Below, piece by piece: positions 53,891 to 61,874 of a stretch of DNA of 64,000 bases; position 1 is the stretch's first letter; every line of letters begins with the position of its first letter. The stretch comes from Flavobacteriales bacterium. Its GTDB lineage: Bacteria; Bacteroidota; Bacteroidia; Flavobacteriales_G; Salibacteraceae. Under the pieces are notes generated by a model, which was not told the DNA's origin, did no database searches, and saw only the letters and a program-made list of their open reading frames with translations. The stretch covers positions 124,001 to 188,000 of the forward strand of contig JABJJW010000024.1 in NCBI GenBank assembly GCA_018660685.1, written 5' to 3'. A program made the position numbers and the translations under genes.

Positions 53891-54145
53891 AGAACTATTG
53901 GTCTTGACAAGGAAAACGTCCGTTGCTCCTGAAGATGAAAAGGATGTGCTTCCAAATGATGCGTTGCCCGAAAAGTACCCCGTAGTGTAGCTGTTGCCAC
54001 TTCCGTCGACAACAATGTCCATTCCTTCATCTACGGTAGCTCCACCTGCTTTTTGCATCCAATACTGTGAATGAAGAGAAGGGATAAATAAGACGATAAG
54101 GAGGAATAGTAGAGTTAGGCTATATGGATAGGGTTTTAGATTCAA
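53890..54145 (-). pseudogene. 5' remnant of an SBBP (beta-propeller) repeat secreted protein
   Basis: Signal peptide, then YWMQKAGGATVDEGMDIVVDGSGNSYTTGYFSGNASFGSTSFSSSGATDVFLVKTNSSGAI; SBBP similarity stops abruptly near 53885-53895. Confidence 0.7.
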
Positions 54146-54289
54146 TTAGACTTATTTCGATCGGATGATTCAACACCAGTGAAATGTACAAAATCTAAGA
54201 CGAATGCCGGCATTAAATAGTTGTATCAGTATGGGCATTCGACGGAACGGTCTGGATTGGGTAGTGAGAAGAGGAGGAAATCATCTTAA

Positions 54290-55048
54290 TTAGACATATC
54301 CAGCTACCCAATAACTCAAATATCCAACCCACTCATGGATCAATACATTCCAGTAAGCTAGGGAGTTCGCGCTTGGAATGACCAAGTGGTCAATTGTAAA
54401 AATTCGAGTCCCTATGGTTGGATCGGTAGCAAAGACTACGACATCCATTCCTTGGTTTTCAAAACAAGCTTTAGCCCGCCTCATATGGAATGCAGAAGTG
54501 ACAAGTAAAATGGTTTGCTTGTCTAACCCCTCTGACTGAAGAAGTGCATTTGTATTCAATGCATTCTCATGAGTATTTCTCGATTCCGCTTCGATGAGTA
54601 CTTGTTCATGAGGAATATTCAACTCCTTCAGGAAAGTCTGTATGAATTCGGCTTCTTTCAATTCTGGATCTAAAACATATCCGGAGCCTCCACTTATAAT
54701 CAATCGTTTAACTTTTCCTTGCTCGAGGAGGCGGACGGCTTGAAATAACCGATCGCTTGATTCTCGAAAAGTTAGCCTTTCATTGGGGATAGAATAGTAT
54801 GTGTAGCCTCCGAGGACAACCGCGGTTTCGTACTCCTTTAAATCTACGTCCAAGGTAATTGGCGATTCCCATAGAAGGCTTACCTCATGCAGTAAGAATG
54901 AGTTTCCAAAAATGAAAAGGAGGGCAATGGATGTTATTCGGAGCTTTTTGGCCCATTTCTTTAGAAAGAAACTTAGCAAAAGCGTCAAGACAATCCAAGT
55001 CATCGGCATGAGAAGAAAGCTCAGAATCTTGGATAGAACGAAAAACAT
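54290..55048 (-). CDS. YdcF/SanA-like family membrane protein (DUF218)
   Basis: AVVLGGYTYY, RLLEQGKVKRLIISGGSGY, EAESRNTHENALNTNALL, LLVTSAFHMRRAKACFENQG. Confidence 0.9.
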   Translation of the reverse strand: MFFVLSKILSFLLMPMTWIVLTLLLSFFLKKWAKKLRITSIALLFIFGNSFLLHEVSLLWESPITLDVDLKEYETAVVLGGYTYYSIPNERLTFRESSDRLFQAVRLLEQGKVKRLIISGGSGYVLDPELKEAEFIQTFLKELNIPHEQVLIEAESRNTHENALNTNALLQSEGLDKQTILLVTSAFHMRRAKACFENQGMDVVVFATDPTIGTRIFTIDHLVIPSANSLAYWNVLIHEWVGYLSYWVAGYV

Positions 55049-55125
55049 TGGTTAACAGTTCGTGTACACAACAAAGCTAAATTTGTCCGTCTCCAATTTG
55101 GATTGAATCAGAACAAGTTTTCAAC

Positions 55126-56148
55126 GTGATATTTAGAAGCAAAGCACCACTCAGAATAGGCTTCGCCGGTGGAGGAACCGATGTTTCACCATACAGCGAT
55201 CAATTTGGCGGCGCCATCTTGAATGCAACGATTAACCTCTATGCATATGCAAGTATTGAAGAATTGGGTGAGGGGAAGATCATCATGGAAACCATGGATC
55301 GAGGAGAAGTCTTTGTTTCGAATTGGAAAGATGAACTGGAGGTAGATGGATACCTGAGCCTTCATAAAGGAGTTCATAATCGACTGGTGCGTGATGGGCA
55401 TCTCAATGGTCATGGCTATAAGCTCACCACCTATGTGGATGCTCCTGCTGGATCCGGGTTGGGAACTTCTTCAACTCTAATGACGACCATTCTAGGAGCG
55501 TACCAAGAATGGCTGAATCTTCCGTTTGGTGAATACGACACTGCCCACTTGGCTTACGAAATTGAACGCTCTGACCTTGGGATGGCGGGTGGAAAACAAG
55601 ATCAATACTCTGCAACGTTTGGTGGATTTAACTTCATGGAGTTCTACAATGAAGACAAGGTCATCGTCAATCCATTGCGGATAAAAGAGAAGTATGCGAA
55701 TGAATTGGCCCACAACTTAATCCTGCTTTATACTCAAACAAGTAGAGAATCCGCTGCCATTATCGAAATGCAGCGCAAGAATGTCAATGCGAATAACGAG
55801 CAAGCCTTAGAAGCTATGCATCAGTTGAAGAAGCAGGCGGTTCTGATGAAAGAAGCACTCCTCAAAGGTGACATGGATCATATTGGCGAAATTTTGCGTT
55901 TTGGATGGGACAATAAAAAGCGAATGGCCGAAGGAATTACCAATCCGATGATCGATGACCTCTACAGAACAGCAATGAAGAATGGTGCCAGCGGCGGCAA
56001 GATTTCAGGTGCTGGAGGAGGTGGATTCATGATGTTTTACTGTCCTCGAAATTCGAGACACGATGTCGTAAAAGCACTTGAAGAAAAAGGAGCCAAAAAT
56101 CAACTATACCAGTTTAGTAAAGAAGGACTAAGTACATGGAAAGTGTAA
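55126..56148 (+). CDS. hddA: GHMP kinase, D-glycero-alpha-D-manno-heptose 7-phosphate kinase-like
   Basis: APLRIGFAGGGTDVSPYSDQFGGAILNATI, DAPAGSGLGTSSTLMTTILGAY, SGAGGGGFMMFYC; GTG start. Confidence 0.85.
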   Translation: MIFRSKAPLRIGFAGGGTDVSPYSDQFGGAILNATINLYAYASIEELGEGKIIMETMDRGEVFVSNWKDELEVDGYLSLHKGVHNRLVRDGHLNGHGYKLTTYVDAPAGSGLGTSSTLMTTILGAYQEWLNLPFGEYDTAHLAYEIERSDLGMAGGKQDQYSATFGGFNFMEFYNEDKVIVNPLRIKEKYANELAHNLILLYTQTSRESAAIIEMQRKNVNANNEQALEAMHQLKKQAVLMKEALLKGDMDHIGEILRFGWDNKKRMAEGITNPMIDDLYRTAMKNGASGGKISGAGGGGFMMFYCPRNSRHDVVKALEEKGAKNQLYQFSKEGLSTWKV

Positions 56149-56723
56149 ACCAAATAAGGGCATTGATCCAAGATTCTCTAGATGTCAAAAGCCTATTGCT
56201 TGAGCGTCCTGAGTTGATTCAGAACATTGCATCAAGTTCGCAAGCGTTCGTCGACTGCCTCAAAGAAGATGGTAAAATCTTGTTTTGTGGAAATGGGGGA
56301 AGTGCGGCGGACGCGCAGCACATCGCAGCCGAATTAAGTGGACGATTCTATCACGATCGTGATCCACTTTTTGCCGAAGCGTTGCACGTTAATACGAGCT
56401 ACCTCACCGCGGTTGCAAATGACTACAGCTACGACGAAGTCTATTCTAGATTAGTTAAGGCAAAAGGGAGAAAAGGAGATGTCCTTGTTGGAATCAGCAC
56501 TTCTGGGAATAGCGGAAACATCGTCAGAGCCTTCGAGACGGCGAAAAGCCAAGGAATGATCACAATTGGGATGACCGGAGAATCCGGTGGGAAGATGAAA
56601 GAGCTAAGTGACCTTCTTTTGAATGTTCCTTCTTCAGATACACCTCGCATTCAAGAATGCCACATTCTTATTGGACATATCATTTGTCAACAATGCGAGG
56701 AACTCTTGTTTGACCTTGGGTGA
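56136..56723 (+). CDS. gmhA: SIS-domain D-sedoheptulose 7-phosphate isomerase-like
   Basis: KILFCGNGGSAADAQHIAAELSGRF, GDVLVGISTSGNSGNIVRA. Confidence 0.88.
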   Translation: MESVNQIRALIQDSLDVKSLLLERPELIQNIASSSQAFVDCLKEDGKILFCGNGGSAADAQHIAAELSGRFYHDRDPLFAEALHVNTSYLTAVANDYSYDEVYSRLVKAKGRKGDVLVGISTSGNSGNIVRAFETAKSQGMITIGMTGESGGKMKELSDLLLNVPSSDTPRIQECHILIGHIICQQCEELLFDLG

Positions 56724-57415
56724 TTGAAGAAGCCATCATATTGGCCGGAGGTTTTGGGACTCGCCTGCGAGAAGTTGTCGCCAACGTGCCGAAGCCCATG
56801 GCTCAAGTGGCAGATCGCCCATTTCTTGATTATTTATTTGAATATCTGGAACACCATGGAGTGAAGAGAGCGGTTCTTTCCGTAGGATTTCAGGGCGATA
56901 TTGTTCAAAACCACTATCAAGATAAATATGGAGCCATCGATTTAGAATATGCCTTCGAAGAAGAACCTTTAGGAACAGGTGGTGCAATCAGATTCGCACT
57001 GTCCAAGTGTCATTCTGAGAATGTCTTGATCTTGAATGGAGATACTTTCTTTGATGTAGACCTCAATGCGCTCAATGATTTCCACGAGCATTCAACCATG
57101 GTTCTTCGAGAAGTGGAGCGACCTGACCGCTACGGAACTGTCGAACTTGATGAGTCTTCCAACATCACTTCCTTCATGGAAAAAAGGAAAGGCTTAACCA
57201 CAGGATTGATAAATGGAGGAGTGTACGTCATCAATAAATCAACCTTTGGTGATTTTGATTTAGGTGATAAATTCTCCATAGAGAATGAATTTTTCGCCCC
57301 GCATTGCCAGGCAATTTCTCTTAAAGGATTTGTGAGCGAAGGCTATTTCATAGATATTGGAATTCCGGAGGACTATTACCGCGCAAACGATGAGTTTAGA
57401 TCATTTAAATATTGA
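56720..57415 (+). CDS. hddC: Nucleotidyltransferase, heptose 1-phosphate guanylyltransferase-like
   Basis: AIILAGGFGTRLREVVANVPKPMAQVADRPFLDYLFEYL, VLILNGDTFFDVDL; GTG start. Confidence 0.82.
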   Translation: MIEEAIILAGGFGTRLREVVANVPKPMAQVADRPFLDYLFEYLEHHGVKRAVLSVGFQGDIVQNHYQDKYGAIDLEYAFEEEPLGTGGAIRFALSKCHSENVLILNGDTFFDVDLNALNDFHEHSTMVLREVERPDRYGTVELDESSNITSFMEKRKGLTTGLINGGVYVINKSTFGDFDLGDKFSIENEFFAPHCQAISLKGFVSEGYFIDIGIPEDYYRANDEFRSFKY

Positions 57416-57914
57416 CAAAAGCTGGTCGCTGTTTCTAGATCGAGATGGCGTGATTAACAAGCGTCTTCCTAACGACTATGTAAAGTCTATTGAGGAGTTT
57501 GAATTATTACCCCATGTCTTGGACGCTCTCGTTCGATTCAGCGACATGTTTGCCAGAATTGTTGTGGTAACAAACCAGCAAGGCATTGGAAAAGGAGCAA
57601 TGAGCGAGACCGATCTCAGCTTAGTGCATGATCACTTTATGAAGAGTGTTGAAAGGGTAGGTGCAAGGATTGATAAGATTTATTTCTGCCCTGAACTAGC
57701 GACAGCTAATCCAGAGTGCCGAAAGCCAAATACTGGCATGGGGCTAGAGGCTAAACGTGATTTCCCGGAAATTGATTTTGAAAAATCAATCATGATCGGT
57801 GACTCTCCGTCGGACATTGAATTTGGAGACCGTCTTGGAATGCACTGCATTAAAATCGGATCAGACGGCTTTCCATCACTATTCCACGTAGCAGAGCGAA
57901 TAACTTCTCAATAA
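57390..57914 (+). CDS. gmhB: HAD-family heptose 1,7-bisphosphate phosphatase-like
   Basis: LFLDRDGVINKRLPNDYVKSIEEFELLP, VVTNQQGIGKGAMSE, RKPNTGMGLEAKRDFPEIDFEKSIMIGDSPSDIEFG. Confidence 0.88.
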   Translation: MSLDHLNIDKSWSLFLDRDGVINKRLPNDYVKSIEEFELLPHVLDALVRFSDMFARIVVVTNQQGIGKGAMSETDLSLVHDHFMKSVERVGARIDKIYFCPELATANPECRKPNTGMGLEAKRDFPEIDFEKSIMIGDSPSDIEFGDRLGMHCIKIGSDGFPSLFHVAERITSQ

Positions 57915-57954
57915 ATCTCGAATTTTCGCGTTGCATGCTTCTACTTTTGTTTTC

Positions 57955-58743
57955 ATGAAATCATCCCTTATCATATTCGTTTCATTACTCCTGAGTCTAC
58001 CATTAGTTGCACAGAATCAGGTAGATGAAGATGGCCAGAAGCAAGGAAAATGGGAGAAGAAATATGAGAATGGAAATGTGCGATATCAAGGGCAGTTCGA
58101 GGATGATCAGGCCATAGGCACGTTTTTTTACTACTATGAAAACAAAGTGAAGAGTTCAGAAGTGACCTACTTGTCCGAGGGAAAGGCTAGCGCGAAGTTT
58201 TTTCATAACAATGGTGTGATTATGGGCAAAGGGCCATACTTGAACCAGCAGAAGGACGGCGATTGGGTATTCTTTGACAATCAAGCAAAAAAGAGCATGA
58301 CCGAGAGCTATGTGAACGGTGTTCTTCAAGGCCAATCTCAAGTCTTCTATTTAAATGGACAAGTCAGCGCAACGTTCAGCTATACCGACGGTCGAAAGGA
58401 TGGAGCGTTCAAAGAGTTCTTTCCAGATGGCAAGGTGAAAATTGAAGGAACGTACCAAGATGACACCTATGATGGCCAATACGTCCAGTACTACCAAGAT
58501 GCTAAGGTCCTAAGAAAAGGAGCGTACAAGGCCGCTGTAAAAGATGGCCTTTGGGTTCATTACGATACAGATGGACGGATCATAGGACAAGAATTATACG
58601 AGAAAGGCAAACTCGTAAAAGAGAAATGGGAAGAAGGTCATGAACCAGCAGAGGAGAAGATGGAACTAGAAGATGCGGACATCCTCAATGAACAACAGCT
58701 CCAAGAGCGCTTTCTGCAGCAAGGAGGATATATCGGAAACTAG
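57955..58743 (+). CDS. Secreted MORN-repeat (YwqK-like) protein
   Basis: Signal peptide and repeated G.W.YY.NG-type motifs. Confidence 0.82.
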   Translation: MKSSLIIFVSLLLSLPLVAQNQVDEDGQKQGKWEKKYENGNVRYQGQFEDDQAIGTFFYYYENKVKSSEVTYLSEGKASAKFFHNNGVIMGKGPYLNQQKDGDWVFFDNQAKKSMTESYVNGVLQGQSQVFYLNGQVSATFSYTDGRKDGAFKEFFPDGKVKIEGTYQDDTYDGQYVQYYQDAKVLRKGAYKAAVKDGLWVHYDTDGRIIGQELYEKGKLVKEKWEEGHEPAEEKMELEDADILNEQQLQERFLQQGGYIGN

Positions 58744-58763
58744 GCGATCCGGGGATTCTATAA

Positions 58764-59504
58764 TTATTCATTTTGATTCGAACTCGGAGCTGACTTAATG
58801 AGGCTTGCAAATCGAACTCCAAGTCTTGTCCCTATTTCAATCAAATGCATGTTCTGATTTAGGATGTGTCCTTGGGTCCAATATTGAACATATGCCTCGG
58901 CTGACAAAGACAGTTGATTTGAGAGTTTGAAATCATATCCCGTCCTAAACTCTGGTGCAAGGATCACAGATCGAAAAGTAACGGTATTATTTAGTGGAAG
59001 ATCAATAATGTTGATGCCGCTCTCATACAACTCATGTTTGCCATTTGCCCATAAGGAGATATTCAATTGAGCACCAATTCCGACATACGGACCTTTGGAG
59101 TTCTCAATCAAATAATAGTTCAAATCAAGAGGGACTAGAAATTTATACATGATTACATCCACTTCAGTCCATGAACTATAATAATCTATGCCTGTGGTTG
59201 GATCAATATCCGTTCCGAGCGTGATCGAATAGTCTTTTTGAATTACAGGAATTCGAGCTATCCCTACTCCAAATCTCGCTTCAAGATTTTCACTTAGAGG
59301 TAAAACCAAATGGGCGCGCAGATGATAACTCGTTGTACCCGCTGGTTCCAGCAATTCTGAATGGTTCAGCGGATGCATGTAAGACGGACCTACCATGATT
59401 CCAGTTTGGATAATATAGGAAGAGACAGAATCTGAATCCTGGCTAATTGATCGTAGTCCAGTACTTAGTACTACGAGAACGCATATGAAAATCTTCAATC
59501 GCAC
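58764..59504 (-). CDS. Outer-membrane beta-barrel protein
   Basis: Signal peptide; alternating strands, e.g. LEARFGVGIARIPV, GPYVGIGAQLNISLW, LAPEFRTGYDFKLSNQLSLSAEAYVQYW. Confidence 0.7.
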   Translation of the reverse strand: MRLKIFICVLVVLSTGLRSISQDSDSVSSYIIQTGIMVGPSYMHPLNHSELLEPAGTTSYHLRAHLVLPLSENLEARFGVGIARIPVIQKDYSITLGTDIDPTTGIDYYSSWTEVDVIMYKFLVPLDLNYYLIENSKGPYVGIGAQLNISLWANGKHELYESGINIIDLPLNNTVTFRSVILAPEFRTGYDFKLSNQLSLSAEAYVQYWTQGHILNQNMHLIEIGTRLGVRFASLIKSAPSSNQNE

Positions 59505-59531
59505 TTCGATAGGGTATTGTACTAAGCTAAT

Positions 59532-59981
59532 TTAATCCTCTAATCCTTCAGCCCACTCCTTAAACATCACCAAGTATTTCATGCTCTGCTTCTTAAAAGC
59601 ACCTGGCATGAGCGCACCCATAATTTTCATCATGATCGTACTGAATTCAAAATAGGACTCAGTCGTCCACTTGGTCGTGTTTTCGTCCACCTCAACGAAC
59701 TTGTTGATTTGACGATTGAAAACCCCTTTGGCTTCATAAGTGGCGTTGAATTCACTGGGGAAATCTCGTTTGAGAATCGTTTCGATCATTTCCATCTCTT
59801 TTCCCCGATTCTTGTAGCGCATACTGTACTTCGCGCCTTCTTGACCTTGTTCCCCGCTAATATGAGTCATGCCTAAAAACCCGGGCTGCCAGTGCTTCAT
59901 GTTGTCTGGACTATCGATCAAATCAACCACGCGTTGTCGAGGTAGGTTGATCGTGATTTAGTTTGAATATTCAAGTGGCAT
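59532..59981 (-). pseudogene. SRPBCC family protein with nonsense codon 8
   Basis: ATG at 59979-59981 in frame: MPLEYSN-TAA-ITINLPRQRVVDLIDSPDNMKHWQPGFLGMTHISGEQGQEGAKYSMRYKNRGKEMEM; TAA at 59958-59960. Confidence 0.8.
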
Positions 59982-60069
59982 AGCGAGTGGTTTGACTCAA
60001 ATGTAACTACGTTAATCATTTGTGAATTGAAAACCACTGTGAATCAAATTCATGACCTTTGCGCTGCAA

Positions 60070-61215
60070 ATGAGTAAGAAGGGTAAGATATTGGTTGCAA
60101 TGAGTGGTGGAATTGACAGTTCTGTTGCCGCTATGCTGCTGCATGAGCAGGGATATGAAGTGATCGGTATGACCATGAAAACATGGGATTATGCCACTTC
60201 TGGAGGAGCTCGGAAAACGACAGGTTGTTGTAGTCTCGACGATATTAACGATGCGCGTAACCTCGCGGTGAGCAGAGGGTTTCACCATATGATTCTTGAC
60301 ATTCGGGAAGAATTTGGAGACTTCATCATTGACAATTTTGTGGATGAGTATCTGAGTGGACGGACACCAAACCCATGCATCATGTGTAATACTCACATTA
60401 AGTGGGATGCGCTTCTTAAGCGAGCCGATATGCTCGGTTGTGATCTTATCGCAACCGGACACTACGCTAACAAGCGTGAAGAAAATGGCCGACACATAAT
60501 CTCAAAAGGGCTTGATCAAAACAAGGATCAGAGTTATGTGCTTTGGGGGTTAAGCCAAGAGGCGCTTGCTCGAACAATTTTCCCGCTTGGCGGATTCACA
60601 AAACCAGAGATTCGTCAAATGGCGCTTGACCAAGGGTTTCCCGAACTTGCTAAGAAGAATGAGAGCTATGAGATTTGCTTCGTTCCGGACAATGACTATC
60701 GTGGTTTCCTAAGCCGTCGAGTTGAAGGGCTAACGGATTTATTAGACGGTGGCGACTTCGTGGATGCTTCGGGAACTGTCATTGGTAAGCACAAGGGCTT
60801 TCCGTTCTACACTATTGGACAACGCAAAGGCTTGGGTAAAGCATTTGGAGAGCCGATGTTCGTGACTAAAATTGATCCCAAAACCAACACAGTTACTCTG
60901 GGTAGAGAAGATGAACTCCTCGGACATTCGATGTACGTCCGCAATCCCAATTTCCAAAAGCTAACCGAAGTTGAAGATGGTCGAGAAGCAGTGACGAAAA
61001 TTCGATACAACAACAAGGGAGCGATGAGCCGCCTTTACAATGAACCCGATGGCAGAATACGGGTGGAGTTTGATCACAACGTGAGTGCAATTGCCCCTGG
61101 GCAGAGTGCGGTGTTCTATGATGGAGACGATGTGATTGGCGGTGGATTTATTGCTCGTTCAGAAGAAATTCCAATGGACTTCTCTAAAAAGATCATTGCA
61201 GGTGAGAAGGTTTAG
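60070..61215 (+). CDS. mnmA: tRNA 2-thiouridine(34) synthase MnmA
   Basis: ILVAMSGGIDSSVAAMLLHEQGYEVIGMTMKTW, TPNPCIMCNTHIKWDALL, ATGHYA, YEICFVPDNDY. Confidence 0.96.
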   Translation: MSKKGKILVAMSGGIDSSVAAMLLHEQGYEVIGMTMKTWDYATSGGARKTTGCCSLDDINDARNLAVSRGFHHMILDIREEFGDFIIDNFVDEYLSGRTPNPCIMCNTHIKWDALLKRADMLGCDLIATGHYANKREENGRHIISKGLDQNKDQSYVLWGLSQEALARTIFPLGGFTKPEIRQMALDQGFPELAKKNESYEICFVPDNDYRGFLSRRVEGLTDLLDGGDFVDASGTVIGKHKGFPFYTIGQRKGLGKAFGEPMFVTKIDPKTNTVTLGREDELLGHSMYVRNPNFQKLTEVEDGREAVTKIRYNNKGAMSRLYNEPDGRIRVEFDHNVSAIAPGQSAVFYDGDDVIGGGFIARSEEIPMDFSKKIIAGEKV

Positions 61216-61873
61216 CCTGCTCATATTGGTCATTCTTGGTCTCGTCGGTTGCAAGGATGATCCACCAAATGAAATTGACTTCGGGTACAATTACCTTCCA
61301 TTGGAAATAGGCAATTGGGTCGAGTATGACGTTGATTCTATTGTGTTTGACGCATTCACCGAGCAAGTTGACACCTATAATTTCAGGCTCAGAGATATAA
61401 TCGTTGAAACATTCGAAGATTTGGATTCTCGGGATGTGTATAGAGTTGAGCAATCGTACGTCGGAGGATTGGAAAGTGATCCGACTTATACATTTAGAAA
61501 AACCTATTCTCTAGTTGTGAACGGAGTTAGGGCTGAAAGACTCGATGATAACCTCAAGACCGTCATCCTCGTTTTCCCTCCTCGCCAAGGTGCCACGTGG
61601 GATGGGAATGCGTTCAATACTTAAGAAGAAGGAAACTTCGAGTATGATTTTGTGGATGCAACGTCATTCATTGGTTCCACCTCCGTCGACAGCTCGTTAA
61701 GGATTATTCAAGTGAATGATACGGACAACTTCGTCATCAAAAAGTACTCAGAAGAGCAATATGCTCGGGGAGTTGGACTGATCTACAGAGAGTATTTCGA
61801 AATCGAAACCCAATTCGAAATTGATTCTGGGTTACACTGGATTCAGCGAGTGCACCAATCTTCTGAGTGGTAA
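61202..61873 (+). pseudogene. Lipoprotein interrupted by an in-frame TAA
   Basis: GTG at 61202: VRRFSLLILVILGLVGCKDDPPNE. ORFs 61136-61624 and 61652-61873 share a frame; TAA at 61622-61624 separates WDGNAFNT from EEGNFEYDFVDATSFIGS...YARGVGLIYREYFEIETQ. Confidence 0.82.
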
Positions 61874-61874
61874 A

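Noticed and set aside
60016-60495. 159-aa minus-strand ORF
   Set aside because: Antisense to the mnmA 5' region; compositionally a shadow ORF.
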